A stretch of DNA of 64,000 nucleotides from Mycobacterium intracellulare ATCC 13950 (GCF_000277125.1 NC_016946.1:2294001-2358000); one strand, 5' to 3'; counted from the stretch's first letter, positions 1 to 8,821 are shown. Notes: generated by a model not told the origin, from the sequence alone. Numbers and translations: made by a program.

Positions 1-404
1 ATGTGGCCGCCCACACCAACTCCCGGGCGCTGGGCGCGGTGCACCATGATCGCGGCGTTCCAGCGGATCCACGCCCGGTAGCGCCGTTCGACGTCCTCGT
101 CGCCGGGAAACCACGGCTCCAATTCGGTGGGAATGGTGTTGACGTAGTCGGTGGACGTCAGCGACGGAATGGCGACGCGCTGCTCGCCCGCCCGCTCCAG
201 CAGCCGCAACATCAGATAGCGCGCCCGCGACGGGCCGGAGCGCGCCAGCAGTTCATCGAAGGACTCCAACCACTCCGAGGTCTCTTCGGGATCGATGTCG
301 GGGAGGTAGGAAGCCACCCCCTCGCGGATCACCCGGACGCGGTCGGGTTCGGTTGCGCTGTTGGGACTTGTGGCCAGATCGTGGCGCACGAATTCGGTTG
401 TCAA
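1..404 (-). CDS. aceE: Pyruvate dehydrogenase E1 component AceE (5' part only)
   Basis: This is the first 134 codons of the homodimeric E1 subunit, which decarboxylates pyruvate with thiamine diphosphate and passes the acetyl group to the lipoyl E2 (DlaT, encoded at 38-40 kb). The reading frame starts [10 protein letters not shown] and contains [26 protein letters not shown] and [14 protein letters not shown], matching the N-terminal region of mycobacterial AceE as I remember it. I chose the TTG at 404-402 because AGGAG lies about 7 bases upstream; a nearby GTG runs straight into a stop. The gene leaves the window at base 1, so the ThDP-binding part is not visible. It is divergent from the lipoprotein gene at 588, with about 180 bp between them. 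Confidence 0.93.
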   Translation of the reverse strand, partial: MTTEFVRHDLATSPNSATEPDRVRVIREGVASYLPDIDPEETSEWLESFDELLARSGPSRARYLMLRLLERAGEQRVAIPSLTSTDYVNTIPTELEPWFPGDEDVERRYRAWIRWNAAIMVHRAQRPGVGVGGH

Positions 405-587
405 CCCACTACTCCTGTAATTGGCGGGATGTGTGACGTGAGGGCGGGTCGCGCCCTCTCCACCATCGTGCCGCACGGGTGTTTCAGGCGGGCAGCCGCC
501 ATCTGGTAGCCGTCAAAGGCTCACCCGGTGCGCGTCAACTCGGCGTGTATGGGGCGGGTGCACAAGCCACCCGGTAACGTCAGGCCT

Positions 588-1175
588 GTGCTCATCCGGT
601 GGCGTGCCGTCCCCCCGAGGCAGGTGGGGGCTTTCCCCCGGCGTGGCGCGCTGGCCCTGGGCTGTGTCGCGGCCGCGCTGATGGGCATCGTGGGATGTAC
701 CTCCGTCACCAACGGAACGGCGACCCCGGACACCAAAGTCGCCCCCGCCTACCGCCAGTCGGTGTCCGCGTCGGTGTCGGCCTCGTCGGCGACGTCGAGC
801 GTCCGGGAGTCCCAGCGCCAGCAGTCGCTGACCACCAAGGCGGTGCGCACCGCCTGCGCCTCGCTGATCACCACCAGCAAGAACGCGATCGACAAGACCA
901 ACGAATTCGTCCAGGCGTTCAATTCGGGCCGCGGCACCGGCCCCACCGAGGGCCCGGCGATCGACGCCCTCAACGACAGCGCCACCACGGTGGCCAACAG
1001 CTTCAATGACGCGATGTCGCAGCAGATCAAGGACGCGTTCAACGCGTACATCGACGCCGCGCACTCGGTGGCCAACGCCATTGGCACACACGCGGGGACG
1101 TCGGAATTCAACAAACGCGTCGATCAGCTCAACGACACGAAAAAGAAGGCGATCAAACTCTGCTTGGCAACGTAA
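588..1175 (+). CDS. Putative mycobacterial lipoprotein (Rv2240c-like)
   Basis: Predicted secreted lipoprotein of 195 residues. A basic n-region is followed by a hydrophobic stretch ([13 protein letters not shown]) and a lipobox ending GIVGC, so the mature protein would start at that cysteine. The mature part is Ser/Thr-rich at first, then a helical region with two further cysteines (RTACASL and KLCLAT), which could form one disulphide. The GTG at 588 puts the signal peptide at the very N-terminus; an in-frame GTG at 528 would add 20 residues of unlikely composition. Function is unknown. Its position between aceE and the DUF3052 gene matches M. tuberculosis Rv2240c. Confidence 0.75.
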   Translation: MLIRWRAVPPRQVGAFPRRGALALGCVAAALMGIVGCTSVTNGTATPDTKVAPAYRQSVSASVSASSATSSVRESQRQQSLTTKAVRTACASLITTSKNAIDKTNEFVQAFNSGRGTGPTEGPAIDALNDSATTVANSFNDAMSQQIKDAFNAYIDAAHSVANAIGTHAGTSEFNKRVDQLNDTKKKAIKLCLAT

Positions 1176-1259
1176 TGAGGCGGAAGTGTGAACGGGATCC
1201 GCGCTGTGCGACGATAATCCCGAAGCGCACATCGCGAGGGAATTGAAGGAGGCTCCACG

Positions 1260-1682
1260 GTGGTCGCGGCGGATCACGCCCCGAGCTACGCTCGCAAACT
1301 GGGCATCCAACCCGACCATGTTGTCCAGGAGTGGGGCTGGGACGAAGACACCGACGATGAGATCCGCGCGGCGGTCGAGGAAGCCTGCGGCAGCGAGCTG
1401 CTCGACGAGGACACCGACGAGGTAGTCGACGTCGTGCTGCTCTGGTGGCGCGACGGCGACGGCGACCTGGTGGACACGCTGATGGACGCGATCGGCCCGC
1501 TCGCCGAGGACGGCGTGATCTGGGTGCTGACCCCCAAGACCGGAAAACCGGGACACGTGCTGCCGGCCGAGATCGCCGAGGCGGCCCCCACCGCCGGTCT
1601 GATGCCGACCTCGTCGGTCAACCTGGGGGATTGGGCCGCCAGCCGTCTGGTGCAGCCCAAGTCCCGGGCCGGGAAGCGTTGA
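1260..1682 (+). CDS. DUF3052 family protein (Rv2239c-like)
   Basis: Small soluble acidic protein of 140 residues of the actinobacterial DUF3052 family; no biochemical role is known to me. It begins VAADHAPSYARKLG and contains the recognisable KLGIQPDHVVQEWGWDED segment and WVLTPKTGKPG. A strong Shine-Dalgarno (GAAGGAGG, 1245-1252) sits before the GTG at 1260, which fixes the start. Its stop overlaps the ahpE start (TGATG), so the two are probably translated together. That coupling suggests, but does not prove, a link to peroxide stress. Confidence 0.85.
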   Translation: MVAADHAPSYARKLGIQPDHVVQEWGWDEDTDDEIRAAVEEACGSELLDEDTDEVVDVVLLWWRDGDGDLVDTLMDAIGPLAEDGVIWVLTPKTGKPGHVLPAEIAEAAPTAGLMPTSSVNLGDWAASRLVQPKSRAGKR

Positions 1683-2143
1683 TGCTGTCGGTCGGCACCG
1701 CCGCCCCGGACTTCACTCTGCGCGACCAGAATCAACAACGCGTCACGTTGAGCTCCTACCGCGGCGCCAAGAACGTTCTGCTGGTGTTCTTCCCGCTGGC
1801 GTTCACCGGGATCTGCCAGGGCGAGCTGGACCAGCTGCGGGATCATCTGCCCGACTTCGAGAACGACGACAGCGCGGTGCTGGCCATCTCGGTGGGCCCG
1901 CCGCCCACGCACCGGGTCTGGGCGTTGGACAGCGGCTTCACCTTCCCGGTGCTGTCGGATTTCTGGCCGCACGGCGCGGTCAGCCAGAGCTACGGCGTGT
2001 TCAACGAGGACGCCGGCTACTCCAACCGCGGGACGTTCGTCGTTGACCGGGCCGGGCTCATTCGATTCGCCGAGATGAAACAGCCCGGGGAGTCGCGCGA
2101 TCAACGGTTGTGGACCGACGCCCTGGCGGCCTTGAGGGCCTGA
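1682..2143 (+). CDS. ahpE: One-cysteine peroxiredoxin AhpE
   Basis: Thiol peroxidase of the AhpE subfamily that reduces hydroperoxides and peroxynitrite in the cytoplasm. The protein is 153 residues, the same length I recall for the M. tuberculosis enzyme. The peroxidatic cysteine is C45 in FTGICQGEL, with T42 in the active-site loop and R116 in YSNRGTFV, as the peroxiredoxin active site requires. I see no resolving cysteine, which fits the one-Cys class recycled by mycoredoxin or mycothiol. The ATG overlaps the preceding DUF3052 stop by one base. A tRNA gene follows 44 bp downstream. Confidence 0.95.
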   Translation: MLSVGTAAPDFTLRDQNQQRVTLSSYRGAKNVLLVFFPLAFTGICQGELDQLRDHLPDFENDDSAVLAISVGPPPTHRVWALDSGFTFPVLSDFWPHGAVSQSYGVFNEDAGYSNRGTFVVDRAGLIRFAEMKQPGESRDQRLWTDALAALRA

Positions 2144-2187
2144 TTTTGGGGACTTGGCCGGCGGGCGGGTAGCCTGCCCGCAGCAAC

Positions 2188-2259
2188 GGGCGCGTAGCTC
2201 AGTGGTAGAGCTCTGGTTTTACACACCAGCGGTCGGCGGTTCGATACCGTCCGCGCCCA
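2188..2259 (+). tRNA. tRNA-Val (anticodon UAC)
   Basis: A complete cloverleaf can be folded. The acceptor arms GGGCGCG (2188-2194) and CGCGCCC (2252-2258) pair perfectly, with discriminator A at 2259. The D arm has GCTC..GAGC, the anticodon stem is CTGGT/ACCAG around loop TTTACAC with anticodon TAC (valine), and the T arm carries GGTTCGATACC. CCA is not encoded. It lies between ahpE and the convergent cbiZ-like gene, where M. tuberculosis also has a valine tRNA as I recall. Confidence 0.96.
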
Positions 2260-2324
2260 CTCCTTTTGGCGGTTCGCGGCCGTAACGTGCGGCGACTTTG
2301 GGCGCCGATGTTACGTGCGCGGCC

Positions 2325-3062
2325 CTATCCGGAGGGCCGGTACTCGGGCCCCGAAATCCAGGCCCGGGCGCCGGCGAGCACCGCGGCGTGCACCGCCCGG
2401 GCGATCCGGGCGCCGAACACCGAGCGCGGCCCGCCATAGGTCTCCTCGGCCCCGTCCGTCGGGCAGTGCACGACGACCGCGTCCGACGCGGTTCCGGTGG
2501 CGCGCACCCCGACCTCGTGCAACGCCTGCGCCTTGGCCTCCGTGGCGGTGGCCACGGCGTTGACCAGCGCCGCCCCGGACAGCCGCACCGGCACCGCGAC
2601 CACGATGTTGATGGTCCCCACCCGGTACCCGTCGCCATCGGTGAGCGGCCGGTACTCGACGATCTCGTAGTCGGTGAACGCGGTCGTGCGCAGGCCGGCC
2701 GGCACCTCCCGGCGGAAGTGCCGGTCGGGCGCAGCCGCCCAGGCGGGGCTGGACAGCCCGACCGTCGCGGTGGCGTGCACACCGCCGTCGGCGGCGAGGT
2801 GGTAACGGGTCACGTCGACCGCGGTGAGCAGCCCGCAGCCGGTGCCGGCGAGACCCAGCGCGGCGCCGATCTCGGTCAGGTGGCGGTCCGGGTCGGTCCG
2901 GTGGTAATCCAGGGGGACCGTCGCGTTGACCAACCAGTCGCGGGCGCCGACGCCGCCGCCGAGCGGGCCCGACGCGATGCACAGCCGGGGCTCGCGGAAT
3001 TGCCAGACGAGCAACGGGATCGACCGACTGTGTTCCACTCGCGTGGTCAACCTGGGATCCAT
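2325..3062 (-). CDS. CbiZ-like adenosylcobinamide amidohydrolase
   Basis: Probable cobinamide amidohydrolase of 245 residues. CbiZ enzymes cleave the aminopropanol side chain of adenosylcobinamide to give adenosylcobyric acid, letting scavenged corrinoids re-enter cobalamin synthesis at the step taken by CobD. The signature is visible near the N-terminus: SGPLGGGVGARDWLVNATV, then HLTEIGAALG, GLLTAVDV, and later TDYEIVEYRP. The ATG at 3062 begins MDPRLTTRVEHSRS. It is transcribed divergently from the epoxide hydrolase (61 bp) and lies 1.7 kb from cobD, which supports a corrinoid role. The family call is from motifs only. Confidence 0.75.
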   Translation of the reverse strand: MDPRLTTRVEHSRSIPLLVWQFREPRLCIASGPLGGGVGARDWLVNATVPLDYHRTDPDRHLTEIGAALGLAGTGCGLLTAVDVTRYHLAADGGVHATATVGLSSPAWAAAPDRHFRREVPAGLRTTAFTDYEIVEYRPLTDGDGYRVGTINIVVAVPVRLSGAALVNAVATATEAKAQALHEVGVRATGTASDAVVVHCPTDGAEETYGGPRSVFGARIARAVHAAVLAGARAWISGPEYRPSG

Positions 3063-3122
3063 GGTCACATCCTCGCGTGCCGACCCACCCCGCGCGTCGC
3101 CGGTGTCACCGACGGCGGCACT

Positions 3123-4250
3123 ATGAAGCGCGTGAAACCGTTCCGCATCGACGTTTCCGACGAGGTTCTCGACGATCTGCGCGCGCGGCTGGCCCGAACC
3201 CGTTGGCCCGAGGCCGAATGCGTCGACGACTGGAGCCAGGGCATGCCGCTGGCCTACACCCGCGAGCTGGCCGACTATTGGGCCAACGACTACGACTGGC
3301 GGGCGCGGGAGGCCGCGCTCAATCGCTTCGACCACTTCATCACCGAGATCGACGGGCTCGACATCCATTTCATCCACCAGCGCTCGCCGCACGAGGGCGC
3401 CTTCCCGTTGGTGATCACCCACGGCTGGCCGGGCTCGATCGTGGAGTTTCACAAGGTGATCGAGCCGCTGACCAACCCCGCGTCGGGTCGCGCCGAGGAC
3501 GCCTTCCACGTCGTGTGCCCGTCGCTGCCGGGCTACGGGTTCTCCGGCAAGCCCAACGGCGCGGGCTGGGGCGTGGAAAAGATCGCCGAGGCGTGGGAAA
3601 CGCTGATGGTGCGCCTGGGCTACGAGCGCTACGGCGCCCAGGGCGGCGACTGGGGCGCCGCGGTCACCACCCAGATCGGCCGCAACCGGGGCCACTGCGC
3701 GGCCATCCACCTCAACATGCCGGTCGGCAGGCCCACCAAGGAAGCGCTGTCGAATCCCACCGAGGAGGAGCGGCAAGCCATGGCCGGGTTGGCCAATCAC
3801 CGCAAATGGGGCACCGGCTACTCCAAGCAACAGTCCACCCGGCCGCAAACGCTGGGCTACGGGTTGGCCGATTCGCCGGTGGGCCAGCTGGCGTGGATCG
3901 TCGAAAAGTTCTGGGACTGGGCGGATTGCGACGGGCATCCCGAGAAAGCGGTCAGCCGCGACGAGCTGCTCGACAACGTGATGGTCTACTGGGTGACCAA
4001 CACCGCCGCGTCCTCGGCCCGCCTGTACTGGGAGAGCTTCGCGGTCTGGGGTAGGGGAGACCGCGTCGAATTGCCCACGGGCGTCGCGGCTTTCCCCGGC
4101 GAACTGCTCAAGGCGCCGCGCAGCTGGTGCGAGCCGGTCTACAACATCACCCACTGGACCGACATGCCGCGCGGCGGGCACTTCGCGGCGTTCGAGGAAC
4201 CGGAGCTGTTCGTCGAGGATCTGCGCGCGTTTTTCGCGACGGTGCGCTGA
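3123..4250 (+). CDS. Epoxide hydrolase, microsomal-type alpha/beta hydrolase
   Basis: Epoxide hydrolase of 375 residues with an N-terminal EHN segment (PFRIDVSDEVLDDLRARLARTRWP) followed by an alpha/beta-hydrolase fold. The oxyanion-hole motif HGWPGS, the nucleophile Asp in QGGDWGAAV and the C-terminal catalytic His in RGGHFAAFEEPE are all present, so the enzyme looks intact. The substrate is unknown; the family opens lipid or xenobiotic epoxides to diols. The ATG at 3123 gives the usual N-terminus. I do not recall an equivalent at this point in M. tuberculosis, so it may be a lineage-specific gene. Confidence 0.88.
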   Translation: MKRVKPFRIDVSDEVLDDLRARLARTRWPEAECVDDWSQGMPLAYTRELADYWANDYDWRAREAALNRFDHFITEIDGLDIHFIHQRSPHEGAFPLVITHGWPGSIVEFHKVIEPLTNPASGRAEDAFHVVCPSLPGYGFSGKPNGAGWGVEKIAEAWETLMVRLGYERYGAQGGDWGAAVTTQIGRNRGHCAAIHLNMPVGRPTKEALSNPTEEERQAMAGLANHRKWGTGYSKQQSTRPQTLGYGLADSPVGQLAWIVEKFWDWADCDGHPEKAVSRDELLDNVMVYWVTNTAASSARLYWESFAVWGRGDRVELPTGVAAFPGELLKAPRSWCEPVYNITHWTDMPRGGHFAAFEEPELFVEDLRAFFATVR

Positions 4251-4255
4251 ACGAA

Positions 4256-4651
4256 TCAGCCCGGCGGGGCGAAGAACTCGAGCGCGATGCCGTCGGGGTC
4301 GCGGAAACTGAGGCCCGAGCCGTAGGGGGCGTCCACGATGCCGCCGTGCTCGATGCCCAGTTCGCCCAGCCGGGTGACCCAGTTCTCCAGCTCGGCGCGC
4401 CCGGCGCAGCCGAAGCCGACGTGGTCCAGGCCCACGCGGTGTTCGCTGAATCGTTCGTCGGGGGCCGCGCGGTCGTGCTGGTGAATTCCGAAGACGGTGC
4501 CGCCGTCGAGCATCCACACCTGGTGCCGGAAGCCGGCGTCGGTGTGCTCGTCGAGCATCGGGTCGGTGCCGAGCAGGTTGCGATACCAGGGGCCGCTGAC
4601 CTCGATGTCGCGCACGGTGACCGCCACGTGGTTGAGCGCTGGGAAAGCCAT
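4256..4651 (-). CDS. VOC (glyoxalase/dioxygenase) family protein
   Basis: Single-module VOC protein of 131 residues. The paired beta-alpha-beta-beta-beta halves are visible: LNHVAVTVRDIEVSGPWY at the start and LDHVGFGC then DPDGIALEFFAPPG at the end. Metal-ligand positions are filled by His in NHVAV, His in LDHVGF and Glu in ALEFF, as in a metal-dependent glyoxalase or dioxygenase. The start is the ATG at 4651 (MAFPALNHV). It ends 5 bp from the convergent epoxide hydrolase. The substrate cannot be inferred. Confidence 0.82.
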   Translation of the reverse strand: MAFPALNHVAVTVRDIEVSGPWYRNLLGTDPMLDEHTDAGFRHQVWMLDGGTVFGIHQHDRAAPDERFSEHRVGLDHVGFGCAGRAELENWVTRLGELGIEHGGIVDAPYGSGLSFRDPDGIALEFFAPPG

Positions 4652-4790
4652 GGTGTCGACTCTAGCCCCGGACGCCCCGGTAGGCCCGGCGTGCCCGAGA
4701 TCTACTGCCCCACAGGCAAAGTGATACGACCCGGGTACCGCGCCGGGCGCCTCGTGGGGACGGTCACCTCCGGTGTGAGACGCTGCCGGG

Positions 4791-5735
4791 GTGTTTGCGA
4801 CGCCCCGCACGGCCGGCGTGCTGGTCGGTTACCTGGCCGATCGCGCGCTGGGCGACCCGCGACGCTGCCACCCCGTCGCCGCGTTCGGCACCGCCGCCGC
4901 CGCGCTGGAGAGCCTGACCTACCGCGAGAGCAGGGCCGCCGGCGCCGTCCACGTCGGCCTGCTGATCGGGTCGTTGGGACTGCTGGGGGCGGCGTCGCAA
5001 CGGGGCGCCGGGCGCGGCGGCTGGCCGTGCTCGATCGCGGTGACCGCCGCGGCCACCTGGGTCTGCCTGGGCGGAACGTCGTTGGCGCGCACCGGGCTGG
5101 CCATGGCGGAGCTGCTGGAGCGCGGCGACGTCGAGGGCGCGCGCGGGCTGCTGCCGTCGCTGTGCGGGCGCGACCCCGCGTCCCTGGACGGCGTAGGCCT
5201 GACCCGGGCGTCACTGGAATCGGTCGCCGAGAACACCTCCGACGCCCAGGTGGCGCCGCTCCTCTACGCGGCGGCCGGCGGGGCGCCCGCGGTGCTGGCC
5301 TACCGCGGCATCAACACCCTGGACGCCATGGTCGGCTACCGGTCGCCGCGCTACCTCCGATTCGGTTGGGCCGCAGCGAGATTGGACGACGTCGCCAACT
5401 ACATTGCCGCGCGGGTGACGGCGTCGCTGGCGGTGCTGTCCGCGCCCCTGGTCGGCGGCTCAGCGTCGGGGGCGGCGCGGGCGTGGCGGCGCGACGCCGG
5501 CCGCCATCCCAGCCCCAACGCCGGCGCCGTCGAGGCGGCGTTCGCCGGGGCGCTGGGTGTGCGCCTGGGCGGGCCCACCCAATACCGTCACGAGCTACAG
5601 ATCCGGCCGACGCTCGGTGACGGCCGGGAACCCACCGTGGCCGACCTGCGGCGGGCGGTCGCGCTGTCGTCGCTGGTGCAAGCGGGCGCCGCGCTGCTGG
5701 CCGGGCTGCTGGCCGGTTACCGGCGTCGGCCGTAA
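4791..5735 (+). CDS. cobD: Adenosylcobinamide-phosphate synthase CobD/CbiB
   Basis: Integral membrane enzyme of cobalamin synthesis that attaches (R)-1-amino-2-propanol phosphate to adenosylcobyric acid. The 314-residue product starts from GTG and has the family marks GYLADRALGDPRRCHPV, SVAENTSDAQVAPLLYAA, YRGINTLDAMVGY and RDAGRHPSPNAGAVEAAFAGALG. Several hydrophobic helices are evident. It overlaps the convergent SURF1 gene by 19 bp at the 3' ends. Other cobalamin genes in the window are cbiZ-like (2.3 kb), cobC (7.8 kb) and cobU-T-S (48-50 kb). Confidence 0.95.
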   Translation: MFATPRTAGVLVGYLADRALGDPRRCHPVAAFGTAAAALESLTYRESRAAGAVHVGLLIGSLGLLGAASQRGAGRGGWPCSIAVTAAATWVCLGGTSLARTGLAMAELLERGDVEGARGLLPSLCGRDPASLDGVGLTRASLESVAENTSDAQVAPLLYAAAGGAPAVLAYRGINTLDAMVGYRSPRYLRFGWAAARLDDVANYIAARVTASLAVLSAPLVGGSASGAARAWRRDAGRHPSPNAGAVEAAFAGALGVRLGGPTQYRHELQIRPTLGDGREPTVADLRRAVALSSLVQAGAALLAGLLAGYRRRP

Positions 5736-6547
5736 CGGTCGGCGAGTTTGTCCTCCACCGTCTGCGGCGCCTCGGGGGCGGGCGCCGACGCGGCGGCGGG
5801 TGACTGCTTTTCCTGGCGACGGGCCCGGATCTCGGAATAGGCGAAGTAGCCCAACCCGATCGGGACGAGAATGCCGAACGCGATCCACTGGATGCCATAG
5901 GACAGGAACGGGCCGGCGTCCAGCTGCGGCACGCCGACCACCCCGAGGCCGCCGGGCTGACCGTCGACCAATTGCAGATAGGACCCGGCCAGCGGGACCT
6001 TGGTCAGCACGGCGATCTGCCCGGTGTCGATCGAATACACCTGCTGCACACCGTCTCCCACGAATGGATCCTTGCCCGCCACGGGGGGCTCCGAGTTGCG
6101 CAGCCGCGCCGTGACGGTCACCGTGTCGGCGGGCGGGCGGGGGATCGGCGGAACGCGAGATCCCTCCAACGGACGCACGTAACCGCGGTCGACCAGCACG
6201 GTGGGGCCGCCGTCGACGACGAAGGGCGCCAGCACCTCGAAGGCCGGTTTGGAGTCGATCACCCGCAGCCGGGCCAGCACCTGGACGTCGGGCAGGTAAT
6301 GCCCGGTCGCGGTGACCTGACGCCACTGATCGCCGGGGGCGGCCGAGTTCTGCTGCGGCAGCAGGGTTTTCACCGGGACGGGCGCGGTGTTCAGGGAGTG
6401 CTCGATTTGGTGGTTCTCACGCGAGGTCCTGTTGTGCTTGCCCAGCTGCCACGGCGCGAGCACCGTGAAGCACAGATAGGCGAACGCGATGACCACCAGC
6501 GCCAGCACGATCCAGCCCGGGCGCAGCACGAACGCCAACCTGCGCAT
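5717..6547 (-). CDS. SURF1 family cytochrome oxidase assembly protein
   Basis: Membrane protein of 276 residues that in other bacteria helps assemble haem-copper cytochrome c oxidase, represented here by ctaC and ctaF at 58-60 kb. It has one transmembrane helix near the N-terminus (PGWIVLALVVIAFAYLCF) and one near the C-terminus (WIAFGILVPIGLGYFAY), with the SURF1 pieces FTVLAPWQLGKH, VLVDRGYV and PHLSYG-like FLSYGIQW. The C-terminal tail is Ala/Pro/Glu-rich. ATG 6547 overlaps the ptpA stop; a GTG at 6550 is an alternative. It is the last gene of ptkA-ptpA-surf1. Confidence 0.87.
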   Translation of the reverse strand: MRRLAFVLRPGWIVLALVVIAFAYLCFTVLAPWQLGKHNRTSRENHQIEHSLNTAPVPVKTLLPQQNSAAPGDQWRQVTATGHYLPDVQVLARLRVIDSKPAFEVLAPFVVDGGPTVLVDRGYVRPLEGSRVPPIPRPPADTVTVTARLRNSEPPVAGKDPFVGDGVQQVYSIDTGQIAVLTKVPLAGSYLQLVDGQPGGLGVVGVPQLDAGPFLSYGIQWIAFGILVPIGLGYFAYSEIRARRQEKQSPAAASAPAPEAPQTVEDKLADRYGRRR

Positions 6548-7044
6548 CACCCCGACCCGTTCTGCGCGAGGCGTTCATCGACCCAGTCGTGCAGGCCGGG
6601 CAGCGCGGCCTTGATGACGGTGTAGACGCGTTCGAAGTCGCTGGTGTCGCCGTAGTAGGGGTCGTCGACGTCGGGGGTGTGCGCGCCGGTGCGCGGATCG
6701 AAAGACCGCAGCATCTTGACGCGGTCCTCGTCGGCGCCCAGGTGCCGCAGCATCCGGGCGTGGTTGCGGTCCAGGGCCACCACCAGATCGGCCGCCAGGT
6801 GCTCGGCGTCGACCTGCGCGGCGCGGTGCTCGGTCGGGTAGCCGTGGGCGCGCAGCACGCCGGCGGCCCGCTCGTCGGCGCACTCGCCGACGTGCCAGTT
6901 GCCGGTGCCGGCGCTGCTCACCCGCACCGCGTCGCCCAGACCCCGGCGGCGCAATTGGTCGGCGAACATCTTCTCGGCCATCACCGACCGGCAGATGTTG
7001 CCGGTGCACACGAACGTGATGTGCAGCGGCTCGCGCTCAGACAC
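6547..7044 (-). CDS. ptpA: Low-molecular-weight protein tyrosine phosphatase PtpA
   Basis: Cysteine-dependent tyrosine phosphatase of 165 residues. The P-loop CTGNICRS supplies nucleophile C13 and R19, and the general acid is the Asp in DDPYYGD. In M. tuberculosis PtpA is secreted into macrophages and blocks phagosome acidification; no signal peptide is visible here, as there. GTG is the start. It overlaps the upstream ptkA by 8 bp and the downstream surf1 start by a base, so the three are one transcription unit. Confidence 0.95.
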   Translation of the reverse strand: MSEREPLHITFVCTGNICRSVMAEKMFADQLRRRGLGDAVRVSSAGTGNWHVGECADERAAGVLRAHGYPTEHRAAQVDAEHLAADLVVALDRNHARMLRHLGADEDRVKMLRSFDPRTGAHTPDVDDPYYGDTSDFERVYTVIKAALPGLHDWVDERLAQNGSG

Positions 7045-7702
7045 CCAGGGCCCTCCGTAGCTCGTCGACGGTCGCGGCGTGCGTCACCCCGCTGAACGTG
7101 TCGGCGCGGCCGTACCCCCAGCCGACCACCACCGTGTCGATGCCGTGCGCGGCGGCGCCGTGCACGTCGTGGCTGCGGTCGCCGACCATCAGCACCCGCT
7201 CGGGCAGCGGCTCCAGCTGCGAAAGCGCATGGGCGAGCACCTCGACCTTGGCTTTGCGGGAGCCGTCGGGGCTCGCCCCGGCGATGACCTCGAAATGGTG
7301 GTCGAGCCCGAAATGGGCGAGGATGCGCCGCGCGGTGGGTTCCAGCTTGGAGGTGGCCACGGCCAGCCGGACGCCGGCGGCGCGCAGATCGACCAGCAGC
7401 GCCTCGATGCCGTCGAAGAGCGCGTTCATCGCCCACCCCCGGGCGCCGTACTCCGCGCGGAAGGCCGCGATCGCCTCCTCAGCGGCGTCGCCGAGCTCCA
7501 TGGACCGGAACGTGTCGTCCATCGGCGGCCCCACGATCTGGGCGACGAGGTCGCCCGGGGGCACCGGTGCGCCGATGTGATCGAGCGCATGCAGGAAGCT
7601 GGCCACGATGCCCTCCGCGGAGTCGGTCAGCGTGCCGTCGAGATCGAAGATCACCAGCTGCGCCCCTGGGGCTTGGCGATCGGTGGACGTTGCGCCTGTC
7701 AC
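7037..7702 (-). CDS. ptkA: HAD-family protein PtkA (tyrosine kinase / phosphoglycolate phosphatase-like)
   Basis: HAD-superfamily protein of 221 residues. Motif I is FDLDGTLTDS with D20 and D22, motif II lies in VATSKLEPT, and motif IV is VGDRSHDV, so the catalytic set is intact and the fold is Gph-like. The ptpA neighbour makes it the counterpart of M. tuberculosis PtkA, reported as a protein tyrosine kinase that phosphorylates PtpA. The sequence alone would be called a phosphoglycolate phosphatase. I recall the M. tuberculosis protein as about 290 residues, with a disordered N-terminal extension that is mostly missing here; the start used is the ATG-like codon before TGATSTDRQ. Confidence 0.85.
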   Translation of the reverse strand: MTGATSTDRQAPGAQLVIFDLDGTLTDSAEGIVASFLHALDHIGAPVPPGDLVAQIVGPPMDDTFRSMELGDAAEEAIAAFRAEYGARGWAMNALFDGIEALLVDLRAAGVRLAVATSKLEPTARRILAHFGLDHHFEVIAGASPDGSRKAKVEVLAHALSQLEPLPERVLMVGDRSHDVHGAAAHGIDTVVVGWGYGRADTFSGVTHAATVDELRRALGV

Positions 7703-7792
7703 CTCACCATTGTCCTCGATGGGCGCGGACGGGTACGACGGTGTTGCCGGTGTTCGTCCGGCCGGCCCGCGCGGCGCACTAGTGTTTCACGG

Positions 7793-8821
7793 ATGGCGAG
7801 TCTGAACCTGAGCCCGCCTGCGGCGCGCTATCACGGCGATCAGGCCGTCGCGCCCGGGATGCTGGACTTCGCCGTCAACGTCCGTCACGGCCAACCGCCC
7901 GACTGGCTGCTGGGGCGGCTGGCCGCGCGGCTGCCCGACCTGGCGCGCTACCCGAGCGTCGACGACGTCCGCGCGGCGCAGGACGCGGCCGCCCAGCGGC
8001 ACGGCCGGGCCCGCGACGAGGTGCTGCCGCTGGCCGGGGCGGCGGAGGCCTTCGCGCTGCTGGGCAACCTGCGCCCGGCGCGGGCGGCGATCATCGCGCC
8101 GGCATTCACCGAGCCGGAGGCGGCGCTGCGTGCCGCCGGAGTGCCGGTGCACCACGTGGTGCTGCGGCCGCCGTTCGACCTCGCGGGCGCGGTGGTCCCC
8201 GAGGACGCCGACCTTGTCGTCGTGGGCAATCCCACCAATCCCACCTCGGTGCTGCACCGCCGCGAGGAGCTGCTCGCGTTGCGCCGGCCCGGCCGGATCC
8301 TGGTGGTCGACGAGGCCTTCGCAGACTCGATACCCGGGGAGCCCGAATCGCTGGCCGGTGACGCGCTGCCCGACGTACTGGTGCTGCGCAGCTTGACGAA
8401 GACGTGGGCGCTGGCCGGGCTGCGGGTGGGCTACGCGCTGGGGTCGCCGGACGTATTGGCGCGGTTGACCGCCACGCGGGCGCACTGGCCGGTGGGCACG
8501 CTGCAGCTGGCGGCCATCGCGGCGTGTTGCGCCCCGCAGGCGGTTGCCGACGCGGCGGCCGGGGCGGCGCGACTGGGGCGGCTGCGCGCCGAGATGGTGG
8601 CCGGGCTGGCGTCGGTGGGCGCCGACGTGGTCGACGGCCGGGCGCCGTTCGTGCTGTTCCGCATGCCGGAGGCCGTTGCATTGCGAAAACGACTGCATGA
8701 CAGGGGAATTGCCATCCGTCGCTGTGATACGTTCGTCGGCTTGGACGAGCAGTACCTGCGGGCCGCGGTGCGCCGGGAGTGGCCGCTGCTGGTGCAGGCG
8801 ATTTCGGAGGTGCGCCGGTGA
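7793..8821 (+). CDS. cobC: CobC-like PLP aminotransferase (L-threonine-O-3-phosphate decarboxylase type)
   Basis: Fold-type I PLP enzyme of 342 residues in the CobC/CobD(Salmonella) class, expected to make aminopropanol phosphate for the CobD step. Visible marks are [32 protein letters not shown] and the PLP lysine in [19 protein letters not shown] 7793 gives the standard N-terminus. Its stop overlaps the GTG of the NIF3 gene (GTGA), starting a four-gene run. It is divergent from ptkA with 90 bp between them. Biosynthetic histidinol-phosphate aminotransferase is an alternative, but the cobalamin context favours CobC. Confidence 0.85.
   Translation: MASLNLSPPAARYHGDQAVAPGMLDFAVNVRHGQPPDWLLGRLAARLPDLARYPSVDDVRAAQDAAAQRHGRARDEVLPLAGAAEAFALLGNLRPARAAIIAPAFTEPEAALRAAGVPVHHVVLRPPFDLAGAVVPEDADLVVVGNPTNPTSVLHRREELLALRRPGRILVVDEAFADSIPGEPESLAGDALPDVLVLRSLTKTWALAGLRVGYALGSPDVLARLTATRAHWPVGTLQLAAIAACCAPQAVADAAAGAARLGRLRAEMVAGLASVGADVVDGRAPFVLFRMPEAVALRKRLHDRGIAIRRCDTFVGLDEQYLRAAVRREWPLLVQAISEVRR

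Noticed and set aside
3..509. A plus-strand frame over the start of aceE.
   Set aside because: The minus strand matches the AceE N-terminus and has a good Shine-Dalgarno; this frame has no family marks.
1286..2104. A minus-strand frame across the DUF3052 gene and ahpE.
   Set aside because: Antisense to two well-supported genes with a known peroxiredoxin active site.
4652..4790. Possible cobalamin riboswitch upstream of cobD.
   Set aside because: I see no B12-box-like GCCACTG sequence or the expected long structured leader in the 140-bp space.
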